DNA from: an uncultured Aquimarina sp.
GTDB lineage: Bacteria > Bacteroidota > Bacteroidia > Flavobacteriales > Flavobacteriaceae
NCBI RefSeq assembly: GCF_947500065.1
Contig: NZ_CANMQT010000005.1
Location: 186,001-250,000 of the forward strand
Length of the DNA: 64,000 nt
Direction: 5' to 3'
A program made the translations under genes and the position numbers. Positions 1-8,047 of the stretch are shown in pieces; the stretch's first letter is position 1, and the number at the start of each line of letters is the position of its first letter. The notes beneath the pieces are model-generated. The model saw nothing but the letters and a program-made list of their open reading frames with translations, made no database searches and had not been told where the DNA came from.

Positions 1-1
1 A

Positions 2-922
2 AGAGTTGTTTCGCTATTGCAAGCTATTATTCCTGCTATTACATATGGCATGCTTGGAATCATTATGCTATATGTATTCATTTCATCAAAAAATCCAGAT
101 ACGTCGTTGGGAGGATCTTCTTTACTGGTATTAATATTATTAATCATATCCATATTACCTGTATTAAGACGAAGCCTAAGAGTAAGTATTGTATGGAAAT
201 TAGGAAATATATCCTTCTCCAAACTCATTGCCATTTTTAGCTTACCAAAAGAAAATCAATTACCATTTGAGAATGTAATCTTTGATCAGGAAAAAATTAT
301 CTTTAGAGATGTTAACTTTAGCTACCCCAATACTTCTACACCAGTACTTAAAGATTTTGATCTAACCATTATTCCAAAAAGCACTATACTCCTACAAGGC
401 AAGTCCGGAACAGGAAAATCCACTTTCATCAGATTATTATTAAAACTTAGGTCTCCGTGTAAAGGTAGTATTGCATTTGGAGACCTCTTTAGCAGTGGAC
501 TAACCGAAAAAGCAATTAGAAAGAATATTGCCATTGTATCCAAAGACTATCCCTTATATGGTAGAGATGTCTATGAAGCTATTGTATACAACCGAAAAGA
601 AGGAACAAAAGAAAAAGCTAAACTCTTATTGGAACACCTGCAATTATATGAAGAAAGACAAAATCAATTACAGCTAGAAAGTAAAATCGGTGACTTAGGA
701 TGCAATTTAACCTCAGGACAACAAAAAATACTGATGTATTGCAGAGCATTATTAACTAAAAAACCTATTTTGATTCTGGAGGAACCCATAAAAGAACTTA
801 ACACAAAAACTCAGCAATTAATACTTCAATTTTTAAAAAGCATGAAAGATCAGAAAACCATTATTCTTTTGGACGATCATCTTGTGGAGGGTTTTGATAT
901 TGACGCAGTTCACTATTTGTAA
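2..922 (+). CDS. ABC exporter, C-terminal part (membrane segment plus ATPase), truncated by window edge
   Basis: The frame is open to the left edge, so this is the 3' part of a longer gene; the first possible start (TTG at 17) is probably internal. The visible part has two hydrophobic segments (about residues 5-23 and 36-52 from that TTG), then a nucleotide-binding domain. Walker A is GKSGTGKST at about 128-136, the ABC signature is a degenerate LTSGQ at 231-235, Walker B is ILILEE at 251-256, and the switch histidine is H288. Membrane domain before ATPase is the half-transporter arrangement of lipid, peptide or drug exporters. The weak signature (LTSGQ instead of LSGGQ) and Walker B with Glu-Glu are unusual but may still work. 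Substrate cannot be inferred. Confidence 0.85.
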   Translation, partial: RVVSLLQAIIPAITYGMLGIIMLYVFISSKNPDTSLGGSSLLVLILLIISILPVLRRSLRVSIVWKLGNISFSKLIAIFSLPKENQLPFENVIFDQEKIIFRDVNFSYPNTSTPVLKDFDLTIIPKSTILLQGKSGTGKSTFIRLLLKLRSPCKGSIAFGDLFSSGLTEKAIRKNIAIVSKDYPLYGRDVYEAIVYNRKEGTKEKAKLLLEHLQLYEERQNQLQLESKIGDLGCNLTSGQQKILMYCRALLTKKPILILEEPIKELNTKTQQLILQFLKSMKDQKTIILLDDHLVEGFDIDAVHYL

Positions 923-1263
923 GCTACAAAAATAGCCTGCCTGCCTATAGAGGATATCGAGATGCAATACAAAACGAAAAGTCGATAGATAATCGAGAAG
1001 AGATCTCAATAATTACTTTAATAAAACTTTTTATCTCTATCTTCTTATCGAGTGTTTTTTTCTATAGGTAAGATATATTGCCTAATTTGCTAAAAAAGGA
1101 ACTCTCGATTCCGCATATCTACCTCAGGCAAGCTCAGATTGACCAACAAAACCTAAAAAAAAGTTTAGGACAAAACCCAAAGTTTATTAAAATCTTCAAA
1201 TTTATAGTGGTATTGTCGTAACTTATTATCATTAAATGGATTTGTGATTAATATTCTTGAGTC
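923..1263. other. Intergenic stretch with a worn dispersed-repeat unit
   Basis: No gene is seen in these 341 bases. Positions 954-1012 hold a degenerate copy of the ATCTCGATAC/GTATCGAGAT repeat family seen intact at 23100-23157 and 23791-23850. It has the left arm ATATCGAGAT, the shared interior ATGCAATACAAAACGAAAAG and a decayed right arm ATCTCAATAA. The pair GCCTATAG (about 942-949) and CTATAGG (about 1070) gives a further outer inversion. Confidence 0.5.
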
Positions 1264-1953
1264 GTGAGTAGAATTATCATCACCATATTATGCTTTACTT
1301 ATATCACTGGTTTTGGTCAAACAGATTATACAACCAAAAGGAAACACATGGTAAAGACTCAATTAAAAACCAGAGATATAAGAGATCGTGCAACACTTAA
1401 TGCGATGTTACAGGTTCCCAGACATCTTTTTGTCCCCAAAAGCAAGAGATCACAAGCATATAGAGATGGTCCTCTGTCTATTGGTAATGGTCAAACTATT
1501 TCCCAACCCTATATTGTAGCACTTATGACACAAGAGTTAAAAGTGAAAGCTACTGATAGGGTGCTGGAGATAGGTACAGGTTCAGGATATCAGGCAGCTG
1601 TACTCGCAAAAATTGTAGATTCGGTATATACTATTGAAATTGTTAAGAACCTGGCTTTGAAAGCAAAAGATCGATTGAAGGTGTTAGGATATACCAATGT
1701 TACTGTAAAATGGGGTGATGGTTATGACGGATGGCCTGTAAAAGCACCTTTTGATGCCATTACAGTAACCGCTGGAGCAGAATCCATTCCACAACCATTA
1801 ATAGATCAGCTTAAAAATGGAGGACGAATGGTCATACCTGTAGGTCCCAATAATTCGGTTCGACAATTGGTTTTGGTCAAAAAAATGGATCATAAAATCA
1901 TAACCAAAAATCTGATTCCGGTTCGTTTCGTGCCTTTTACAAGACAAAATTAG
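1264..1953 (+). CDS. pcm: Protein-L-isoaspartate O-methyltransferase, exported form
   Basis: This enzyme uses S-adenosylmethionine to methylate isoaspartyl residues in aged proteins so they can revert to aspartate. Residues 73-90 carry the family's substrate-loop region (around ISQPYIVALMTQ), and SAM motif I is VLEIGTGSGYQ at 100-110; the 229-residue length is usual for the family. The start is GTG at 1264; the ATG at about 1236 runs into a stop. The first 18 residues are hydrophobic and end in GFGQ, like a Sec signal peptide, which suggests a periplasmic enzyme rather than the usual cytoplasmic one. It stands alone, 70 bases before a permease gene. Confidence 0.88.
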   Translation: MSRIIITILCFTYITGFGQTDYTTKRKHMVKTQLKTRDIRDRATLNAMLQVPRHLFVPKSKRSQAYRDGPLSIGNGQTISQPYIVALMTQELKVKATDRVLEIGTGSGYQAAVLAKIVDSVYTIEIVKNLALKAKDRLKVLGYTNVTVKWGDGYDGWPVKAPFDAITVTAGAESIPQPLIDQLKNGGRMVIPVGPNNSVRQLVLVKKMDHKIITKNLIPVRFVPFTRQN

Positions 1954-2023
1954 TAAGCAGGAACTTAGTAAAAGCTTATTGGTTATATGCTACTAATAAA
2001 ATTAAAGATTTCTATTTTCATCA

Positions 2024-3325
2024 ATGACCAAAGCTAATTCTATAGGTTTTTTTACAGCAACGACTATTGTTATTGCTAATATGATAGGTGCCGGTATCTT
2101 TACCAGTATTGGGTTTCAATTGGTAGATACAGTAAATACGTGGTCTATCATTATTTTATGGTCTCTAGGTGCACTAATGGCTTTATGTGGTGCTTTGAGT
2201 TATGCAGAACTTGGAACCTACTGGACACGTTCTGGCGGGGAATATCATTTTCTTTCCAGAGCATTTCATCCCTTATTAGGGTATTTATCAGGTTGGGTTT
2301 CCCTTACCATTGGATTTTCTGCACCTGTAGCACTCTCCGGAATGGCATTGGGAAAATACATTGCTCCCTATCTAGAGGTTCCTAGTATGTTTTTGGCCGT
2401 GAGTACTATTTTGGTCATCAGTTTTTTCCATTCGTTGAGTATCCAAAGAAGTAGTATACTACAAAATATGACGACGCTACTAAAGGTTTTCCTTATTTTG
2501 ATATTGATCTATTTTGGGATCACTAAGACTCCTGTAGCATCGGCTTATCTTTGGGACTCTAGCTGGAAAGAGGAACTTATGTTACCGGCTTTTGCGGTTT
2601 CATTTGTATATGTTACATTTTCTTATTCTGGATGGAATGCCGCTGCCTATATTGTAGATGAAATCCGAGAGAGTCGCAAGAATTTACCAAAAGCACTCCT
2701 ACTGGGTACAACCGTGGTAAGCATACTTTACTTGTTGTTAAACTTCGTATTCTTAAGACAAAACCCTCTAGAAGCTATTCAAGGACAATTGGAAATAGGG
2801 CAAATCACCGCAATTTCCATTTTCGGGGAAAAGGGCGGCGCATTACTCAGTTTTGGTATCGCACTCATGTTGCTATCATGCATAAGTGCTATGGTATGGG
2901 TAGGTCCACGCGTAACTCAAGTTTTGGCAGAGGACCATACCCTATGGAAATGGTTTTCTGTAAAGACAAAAAAACAGGTTCCCATTCGTGCGATCTGGCT
3001 TCAAACGGCTATTACGATTATGTTATTATTAACCGGGACTTTTGAGCAAGTATTGATCTATAGTGGATTTGTATTACAAATGTTTGCAGCATTAACTGTC
3101 GCTGGAGTATTTGTTGTCAGACGAAAGAATATAGCAAAAAAAGGATTTAGAAGTCCTTTTTTCCCAATTCCGCAAATAATCTTTCTAATACTTAGTTTCT
3201 GGGTGCTGGTGTATTTAGTAGTTGCTAAACCGTTAGAAACCGGTCTTGGACTTCTTAATCTGGTTTTAGGCTTTTTGGTCTATACATTTGATGGTTTTTA
3301 TAGTAAAAGATTGCCCAAACGATAA
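2024..3325 (+). CDS. APC-superfamily amino acid permease
   Basis: A 433-residue inner-membrane transporter with about twelve hydrophobic segments. The N-terminal IANMIGAGIFTSIG motif (about residues 17-30) is the unwound TM1 substrate-binding segment typical of amino-acid/polyamine/organocation carriers, and SFVYVTFSYSGWNAA (about 193-207) matches the TM6 region. Transport probably couples amino acid uptake or exchange to an ion gradient. Substrate specificity cannot be read from sequence. The gene follows pcm by 70 bases on the same strand and may be cotranscribed. A duplicated gene-tail remnant begins at its stop codon. Confidence 0.9.
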   Translation: MTKANSIGFFTATTIVIANMIGAGIFTSIGFQLVDTVNTWSIIILWSLGALMALCGALSYAELGTYWTRSGGEYHFLSRAFHPLLGYLSGWVSLTIGFSAPVALSGMALGKYIAPYLEVPSMFLAVSTILVISFFHSLSIQRSSILQNMTTLLKVFLILILIYFGITKTPVASAYLWDSSWKEELMLPAFAVSFVYVTFSYSGWNAAAYIVDEIRESRKNLPKALLLGTTVVSILYLLLNFVFLRQNPLEAIQGQLEIGQITAISIFGEKGGALLSFGIALMLLSCISAMVWVGPRVTQVLAEDHTLWKWFSVKTKKQVPIRAIWLQTAITIMLLLTGTFEQVLIYSGFVLQMFAALTVAGVFVVRRKNIAKKGFRSPFFPIPQIIFLILSFWVLVYLVVAKPLETGLGLLNLVLGFLVYTFDGFYSKRLPKR

Positions 3326-3437
3326 AGATCTCAATAACTCCATCGTCACGTCGAATTATAAATTTTAGAGCACTTTCAAAAATATTATTTCACATCCGTT
3401 AATGCGTGCCATAAATTGTATCTAGAACGTCCTGTTG
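3325..3437 (-). pseudogene. Remnant copy of the 3' end of the lipoprotein gene at 4951-5511
   Basis: This stretch aligns end to end with 4890-5001, which covers the last codons and 3' flank of the lipoprotein gene. On the minus strand it still reads QQDVLDTIYG against QQDFLDTMYT in the intact gene, then a small insertion shifts the frame. Shared flanking blocks include ATTGTATCTAGAA and AAAAATATTATTT, plus a piece of the ATCTCGATAC repeat. I read it as the worn tail of a second, lost paralogue. Confidence 0.6.
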
Positions 3438-3486
3438 TGCCGACGTTTTACACTGTTCAATTTTGATTTTGAGTATTCTTTCATGC

Positions 3487-4002
3487 TTATATTTTTTTTG
3501 AGAAAACTATATTTTCATATGCTTTCCCATTGACTAAAAAATTTAATTCTCCAATGTTTTCAAATTCATTTCTTTCATAGAATCGAATGGCTCTTTTGTT
3601 TTTTATATACACAGAAAGCCACATCGTATCCAACAATAATTCTTTAGCTTTCTCTTCGACAAAATTTAGTAGTTTTTGCCCTATTCTCAACGGGATGAAA
3701 TCATTTAAGATGAAGATCCTTTGCAATCGACAGCTGTTTTGTGAGGCAACACTTTCGTTTTTAGCGTTTACGACTATTTTGGCATAACCAACAGGCAAAC
3801 CATCTGCATAAACAATATAGAATCGGTTCTTAGGGTCTTTTATTTTCTGTTTCATTTTAGAAACAGAAAAATTCTCATCTAGGTATTTTGATAGATCGTT
3901 TTTATCATCTATATAATGACCATGGGATTCAGCGAATGTTAGTCGTCCTAAAAGCGTTAGAACTTCTGTGTCTACTTCTTTTGCTATTTTTATTTTAATC
4001 AT
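3487..4002 (-). CDS. GNAT-family N-acetyltransferase
   Basis: A 171-residue cytoplasmic acetyltransferase of the Gcn5-related fold. The acetyl-CoA binding motif A is recognisable as LQRIFILNDFIPLRIGQKLL (about residues 93-112, with the RIGQKL loop), followed by the motif B region WLSVYIKNKRAIRFYERNEF. The overall pattern resembles PaiA/spermidine-type acetyltransferases, but the acceptor is unknown. It is preceded by, and overlaps by 8 bases, a small membrane protein gene, so both are read from one promoter at 4295-4302 facing away from the Lrp regulator. Confidence 0.88.
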   Translation of the reverse strand: MIKIKIAKEVDTEVLTLLGRLTFAESHGHYIDDKNDLSKYLDENFSVSKMKQKIKDPKNRFYIVYADGLPVGYAKIVVNAKNESVASQNSCRLQRIFILNDFIPLRIGQKLLNFVEEKAKELLLDTMWLSVYIKNKRAIRFYERNEFENIGELNFLVNGKAYENIVFSKKI

Positions 4003-4231
4003 TGCTGTTCTTTTTAGTTCTCAACCTTTTTATGTGATACCCATGCAGAAATACTGCAATAGTGCATCCTACAATTATTGGAGTAGCGCTAATTAAAGCA
4101 CCGTAAAGAATGTAACCTACATTAGCGATAAGTGATATTAACCTTAACTTATATTCGCCTTTAGTTGACATGGAATATAAATTGATGACCAAAGCAGCGT
4201 AACCAATACTATCTATTAAAATATCGTTCAT
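3995..4231 (-). CDS. Small three-helix membrane protein, SemiSWEET/YgjV-like
   Basis: A 78-residue protein with three hydrophobic helices (about residues 6-22, 30-47 and 49-67) and a basic C-terminus (KRLRTKK). Layout and the IGYAALVINLYS / VGYILYGALI pattern resemble SemiSWEET or half of a YgjV-type protein; such proteins dimerise to form small-solute transporters. This is a fold-level guess, and no substrate can be named. It is the first gene of a two-gene unit with the GNAT enzyme (8-base overlap), divergent from an Lrp regulator that probably controls both. Confidence 0.65.
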   Translation of the reverse strand: MNDILIDSIGYAALVINLYSMSTKGEYKLRLISLIANVGYILYGALISATPIIVGCTIAVFLHGYHIKRLRTKKNSND

Positions 4232-4294
4232 GTTTTATCTTTTTTCTATTTGAATACTTAAAGTTGGAAACTATTCTGTTTAAAATCAACATAA

Positions 4295-4302
4295 CAAATA
4301 TA
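4295..4302 (-). promoter_or_regulatory. -7 element for the small-membrane-protein/GNAT operon
   Basis: The minus strand reads TATATTTG, an exact match to the Bacteroidota -7 consensus TAnnTTTG, about 64 bases upstream of the ATG at 4231. No convincing -33 element was found. Confidence 0.5.
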
Positions 4303-4346
4303 GAATGTAATATTCCACTTTTACTTTATAATCGAATTTATTATAG

Positions 4347-4354
4347 TATATTTG
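4347..4354 (+). promoter_or_regulatory. -7 element of the Lrp-type regulator gene
   Basis: TATATTTG matches TAnnTTTG exactly and lies 44 bases before the ATG at 4399. A palindrome begins three bases downstream, so the expected transcription start lies inside it. Confidence 0.55.
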
Positions 4355-4356
4355 AT

Positions 4357-4371
4357 TTCGATTATATCGAA
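4357..4371. promoter_or_regulatory. Candidate operator for the Lrp-type regulator
   Basis: TTCGATTATATCGAA is a perfect inverted repeat (6-base arms, 3-base centre) placed at the likely transcription start of the regulator gene. A further half-site, ATCGAA, occurs at 4331-4336 between the two divergent -7 elements. Autoregulation is common in Lrp/AsnC proteins. The site assignment is inferred from position and symmetry only. Confidence 0.5.
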
Positions 4372-4398
4372 TAATAACAATTAAAATTTCGATCACAA

Positions 4399-4809
4399 AT
4401 GGATACATTAGATAAAAAAATACTTGAATTACTAAAAATTAATGCCCGAGAAAGCTTCGCTACTATTGGAAAAGAAGTTGGGCTGTCTGCTCCTGCCATT
4501 GGCAAGCGTGTTAGGCAAATGGAAGAAGAAGGCATAATAGAAGGCTATGCTTTAAAAGTGAATCATGAAAAATTAGGCATTGAGACTAAAGCATATATAA
4601 CATTAGTAATGCACCAAGGGCATAGAGGAAGATCTGATGCTCAAAAACAAATACAAGCAATGGAAGAAGTGCAAAGTTGTGATAGAATTACTGGTGATGA
4701 TTGTTTATGCGTTTTAGGTTATTTTAGAAACAATAGGCATCTTATTTCCTTTCTTGAAAAAATCGCAGAGTATGGTGCTTCTAAAACGAGTATTATTTTA
4801 GAACTGTAA
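4399..4809 (+). CDS. Lrp/AsnC-family transcriptional regulator
   Basis: A 136-residue regulator starting with the typical MDTLDKKILELL helix. An AsnC-type helix-turn-helix follows (about residues 4-52, including FATIGKEVGLSAPAIGKRV), then a RAM ligand-binding domain (about 60-136) with the conserved GDDCLCVLG turn. These proteins form octamers or dimers that respond to amino acids. It is transcribed away from the small-membrane-protein/GNAT pair, which suggests it controls them as well as itself through the palindrome at 4357-4371. The ligand is unknown. Confidence 0.92.
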   Translation: MDTLDKKILELLKINARESFATIGKEVGLSAPAIGKRVRQMEEEGIIEGYALKVNHEKLGIETKAYITLVMHQGHRGRSDAQKQIQAMEEVQSCDRITGDDCLCVLGYFRNNRHLISFLEKIAEYGASKTSIILEL

Positions 4810-4950
4810 TTCACTCTTCCAAAAGACGATATTATTGTAGTTGGAAATATCAATTACGAGTCGGCAGATAAAAGAAGTTTTTATTATAAAAAAATCTCGA
4901 TACCTCCAACGTCTCATCTGCTAATGAATTTTATAACACTTTTAAAAATA

Positions 4951-5511
4951 TTATTTTACATCTATTAATGCGGTATACATTGTATCTAGAAAGTCCTGCT
5001 GTTTTTTGTCGTCCTCAAAATAGCGCTGATATAATACACTACAGCTTTCTACATCTAAGATGTTAGATGTATCAAAAGACCAGTTGTCTCTATTTTTTAC
5101 CGTGATACCTAGATCACAAGCTTCTTCTTTCCATTTTTTGTAAAACGTTGTTTCATTTGCAGATGCTAATTCAAAATCTGCATACACCGTATAACCGCTC
5201 ATCTCTTCATTAAAAAACTTGTGAATAGCAGTGATAGGCACACCACCCCAATCAATGGTTTTACCTTCAGCTAATTCAAAACCAGTGAGGTGTTTTTCAT
5301 TCATTATCGAGCTTTGTTCTCCTTTTTTTAATAAGTGCTTTTCATATGCTAAGGTAGTTCCTTCTGGTATCACTACTTCTTTAATTGTGATAGTTTCTGT
5401 CGTTATAAAATAGGGATTGTTAGGACGCGGTCCATTAGGGTTTAGCGTAAGATTACAAGCGGCAAAGCAGCTTATCAGTAATGTAAAAAGAGATACTTTT
5501 AAGAATTTCAT
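4951..5511 (-). CDS. Lipoprotein of unknown function
   Basis: I place the start at the ATG at 5511 rather than further upstream, because it directly gives a lipoprotein signal (MKFLKVSLFTLLISCFAAC, lipobox FAAC with Cys19). The mature part has about 167 residues and contains the stretch TTETITIKEVVIPEGTTLAYEK. It matches no family I recognise. It is probably anchored in the outer or inner membrane facing the periplasm. A worn copy of its 3' end lies at 3325-3437, so a paralogue once existed nearby. A MITE-like fragment lies just upstream. Confidence 0.75.
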   Translation of the reverse strand: MKFLKVSLFTLLISCFAACNLTLNPNGPRPNNPYFITTETITIKEVVIPEGTTLAYEKHLLKKGEQSSIMNEKHLTGFELAEGKTIDWGGVPITAIHKFFNEEMSGYTVYADFELASANETTFYKKWKEEACDLGITVKNRDNWSFDTSNILDVESCSVLYQRYFEDDKKQQDFLDTMYTALIDVK

Positions 5512-5572
5512 AATTTGTTTTCTATTTTTTCCGGACCTATAGAGAAATAACCCATTTAACAAGTTTTCATTT

Positions 5573-5599
5573 ATTTGCAACTAGTGCGCATCACAAAGT
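5573..5599 (+). repeat. Fragment of the dispersed MITE-like repeat (left end)
   Basis: TTTGCAACTAGTGCGCATCA matches the left end of the element at 25948-26104 with few differences. Only about 27 bases remain here, upstream of the lipoprotein gene. Confidence 0.45.
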
Positions 5600-5687
5600 T
5601 ATTTCAAGACAAGGCATACAGAATTAGCCATTAATTATACCGATTGTCGTCATTCTCTTGTATGTTCTTATTTACAGAATCTATTGA

Positions 5688-6563
5688 TTATTGATAAATT
5701 CTAATGTAATCGACTACCATCGGACTTTCGATGAAATTAGGATCAATATCGGACTCTATTGCAATATTCAATATTACATAATAATCAGAATCGTAAGGCC
5801 AGGTATCAGAATTTTTGATAGATGGATTGTATTGCAAATGTTCAATCCCATCAACACTAAATACCATTTTCTCTTCAGACCAATCAAGAGTATATATGTG
5901 AAATTTATTTGAGGCGCTATTAATTTTTTGACCGCCAACATTCTTCACTTTGTCACCGTAGCTTGAAGCATTATGAACAGCACTTGAAACATAATCTTGA
6001 TTCTTACCCCAATGTTCAAGTATATCTATCTCACCACATGAAGGCCACTTAGTCGTTCCAAAACCTTGATTATCCCAATATGCACCATCTTCATCAATAT
6101 TTTTATTTAGCATCCAAATAGCTGGCCAAGTTCCCTTACCTTTTGGTAGTTTTGCACGAATTTCTATTCGACCATAGGTAAAAGCAAATTTCGAATTTAA
6201 TCTCGCTGCAGTGTATTGTTTGATCTCCCCTTGGTCATCAAATGCTTCCTTTTTGGCTATTAAATTCAAATAACCATCTTTTTCATATGAATTAGCTACT
6301 CTGTCAGTATAATGCTGAATCAAACCACCCCACCAACTGCCACCTGGTGGAAGCATAGTTTGATGAAACCATTTCTCTTGGTTAATTGCACCTTCACCAT
6401 CAAATTCATCAGACCATACTAAGGAATCAAATCTTAAATCTAAAGGAGTTCCTATGCTTTCTTTGGAAATATTATGAGTGCTTTTTGATACATTGAAAAT
6501 AAGATATGATAACAGAATTAACCCAACTATTAATACAATATATATTTTACCTTGTCTAGTCAT
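5688..6563 (-). CDS. Membrane-anchored GH16 endo-beta-glucanase (laminarinase type)
   Basis: A 291-residue glycoside hydrolase that should cut internal beta-1,3 or mixed-linkage glucan bonds, such as algal laminarin, by a retaining mechanism. The active-site motif GEIDILEHWG sits at 177-186, giving nucleophile E178, assisting D180 and acid/base E183. The upstream LVWSDEFDG and WPAIWMLN segments are also typical of GH16. The N-terminus (residues 7-23) is one hydrophobic helix without a clear cleavage site, so the enzyme is probably membrane-tethered. It has no carbohydrate-binding module or SusC/D neighbours, so it is not part of an obvious polysaccharide utilisation locus. Confidence 0.93.
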   Translation of the reverse strand: MTRQGKIYIVLIVGLILLSYLIFNVSKSTHNISKESIGTPLDLRFDSLVWSDEFDGEGAINQEKWFHQTMLPPGGSWWGGLIQHYTDRVANSYEKDGYLNLIAKKEAFDDQGEIKQYTAARLNSKFAFTYGRIEIRAKLPKGKGTWPAIWMLNKNIDEDGAYWDNQGFGTTKWPSCGEIDILEHWGKNQDYVSSAVHNASSYGDKVKNVGGQKINSASNKFHIYTLDWSEEKMVFSVDGIEHLQYNPSIKNSDTWPYDSDYYVILNIAIESDIDPNFIESPMVVDYIRIYQ

Positions 6564-6629
6564 TAATAATTGAATTTAATATGCTTTCCGAAATGAATGG
6601 TAGCATCTATACTATGGTTAGTAAGCGAA

Positions 6630-6684
6630 TTAAAAGTAGTAAATTTTCGATTAAACGATTAGTCAAAACTTTTCTTTTTTTAGA
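6630..6684 (+). repeat. Direct repeat, copy 1, flanking the DUF4345/WYL pair
   Basis: About 50 bases here (core TAGTAAATTTTCGATTAA at 6637-6654, then TTAGTCAAA) recur in the same orientation at 7907-7961. The two copies bracket the regulator and DUF4345 genes. Confidence 0.55.
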
Positions 6685-6708
6685 AGGATACACCTCTTAC
6701 GTTAAACC

Positions 6709-7089
6709 TCAAATATTTATCAAACAAAAAATATTTGCTGCGCCTAATACAAGTTCAAATAAAATTCCTTGAGTAATTTGTTTACTTGGTTTACCATCAG
6801 CTTTTAAACTGATTAATCTACCAATTGCAAAACCTACAAAAATTAGAGATGCAATACAATGCGAGGTAAAAGTTAGCTTTTCACTAAATATACCGAGTAC
6901 AATAATAATTCCTGCAGAAAGCATTACTGCACTGACTCCTCTCATTTCGTTTAATAAGCTAGCATCATTTTCTAGTCTGATTCCTGAATTCTTTAAATAG
7001 GTTTTTACTGGATTGCTCAACCTCATTGCACCTACAAAGACAAGCATTAAAGCTGATAATGACAAGATTGCGATTCTGATAATTTCCAT
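6709..7089 (-). CDS. DUF4345-family membrane protein
   Basis: A 126-residue protein with four hydrophobic segments (about residues 5-24, 50-68, 74-92 and 106-124) and the conserved EMRGVSAVMLSAG motif linking helices one and two, typical of DUF4345. Function is unknown for the family. The gene follows a WYL-domain regulator by 60 bases and has its own possible -7 element in that gap, so it may be the regulator's target. Both genes sit between direct repeats of about 50 bases. Confidence 0.8.
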   Translation of the reverse strand: MEIIRIAILSLSALMLVFVGAMRLSNPVKTYLKNSGIRLENDASLLNEMRGVSAVMLSAGIIIVLGIFSEKLTFTSHCIASLIFVGFAIGRLISLKADGKPSKQITQGILFELVLGAANIFCLINI

Positions 7090-7117
7090 TTATAGTTTTT
7101 TTTAATTAATATTTCTA

Positions 7118-7125
7118 CAAATGTA
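7118..7125 (-). promoter_or_regulatory. -7 element upstream of the DUF4345 gene
   Basis: The minus strand reads TACATTTG, an exact TAnnTTTG match, 29 bases before the ATG at 7089 and just after the regulator's stop codon. The DUF4345 gene could thus be transcribed independently of the regulator. Confidence 0.5.
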
Positions 7126-7149
7126 AATTGAGGTTGTGACAAAGGTGTG

Positions 7150-7860
7150 TCAAGGGTACTTCTGGTTCTTTACATATTTTTCAAAATACTCTTTTATAGT
7201 CATATTATGTGGACTAAATGTTTCGTTTTCAGTAACAAGTTTTTCTATAAAATCTATTCTAAAATGTCTAAAATCATTTCGCAATCGACAAAAAGCTATT
7301 AGTAGAAAATCTCCGTGAATGCTATAGACAGCAAAAGGTTCAATGTTTCGATTGGTCAGCTTATTTTCAGAAGAAAGGTAATCCATCGTTAAGACTTTAT
7401 ATTGGATTATAGCCGATTGTATTTGCATTAGGTTATTACTTGTTTTCTCTTCATTATTGTTCCCACTAAAGTAAATTCTGTCTGCTAACAAATCTGCGTT
7501 CCCTTTTTGAGAGTATCGTAAGATGGCTTTTATTTTTTCTATGGCACTCGTAGTGTTTTTAACAAGTGATAAGTCTTTGTTTTTGATTGCTAATTGTTCC
7601 ATCGTAATTAAAGCATTTGCTTCCTCCTCTGTAAAAAGAACTGGTGGAAGGTGATAGCCTTCCATAATAGAATAGCCTTTCCCCTCTTCTGTTACAATAG
7701 GTATTCCTGATTTTTCTAGTGTGCGAATATCTCGATAAATAGTTCTTACACTGACATCATGCTTTTCAGCAAGTTGTTTTGCTGTAATAATTCTTTTAGA
7801 TTGTAGTTGAGTAAGAATAGCAGTTAATCTAGAAAGTCTTGGTTTCTCTTTTTCTTCCAT
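7150..7860 (-). CDS. YafY-type transcriptional regulator (HTH plus WYL domain)
   Basis: A 236-residue regulator. Residues about 8-62 form a DeoR/HTH_11 winged helix (ITAKQLAEKHDVSVRTIYRD). Residues about 140-225 form a WYL ligand-sensing domain, recognisable from IEPFAVYSIHGDFLLIAFC and RNDFRHFRIDFI. WYL regulators bind nucleic acid or nucleotide ligands in studied cases; the ligand here is unknown. The adjacent DUF4345 gene is the likely local target. Confidence 0.9.
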   Translation of the reverse strand: MEEKEKPRLSRLTAILTQLQSKRIITAKQLAEKHDVSVRTIYRDIRTLEKSGIPIVTEEGKGYSIMEGYHLPPVLFTEEEANALITMEQLAIKNKDLSLVKNTTSAIEKIKAILRYSQKGNADLLADRIYFSGNNNEEKTSNNLMQIQSAIIQYKVLTMDYLSSENKLTNRNIEPFAVYSIHGDFLLIAFCRLRNDFRHFRIDFIEKLVTENETFSPHNMTIKEYFEKYVKNQKYP

Positions 7861-7906
7861 TTTGGTGTTTTCTGCTGTTCGTTAAGGGACAAAGTTTGTA
7901 TAGAAA

Positions 7907-7961
7907 TTAAAAATAGTAAATTTTCGATTAAGCATTTAGTCAAACTTTTTTACTTCTTTTT
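7907..7961 (+). repeat. Direct repeat, copy 2, flanking the DUF4345/WYL pair
   Basis: It repeats 6630-6684 with few differences (TAGTAAATTTTCGATTAA at 7914-7931). It lies directly upstream of the regulator gene, so it might carry shared regulatory sequence or mark an old insertion boundary. Confidence 0.55.
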
Positions 7962-8047
7962 AATATGGAAATCGAGGAGTAATCATAAAAATAGCTTGAA
8001 ACATTACTTGAAAACGCAAATTACTTGCTTTTAAGTCAGAACTGGTA

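Noticed and set aside
5512-5580. Longer start for the lipoprotein gene
   Set aside because: The longer form would bury the lipoprotein signal; the ATG at 5511 starts it exactly.
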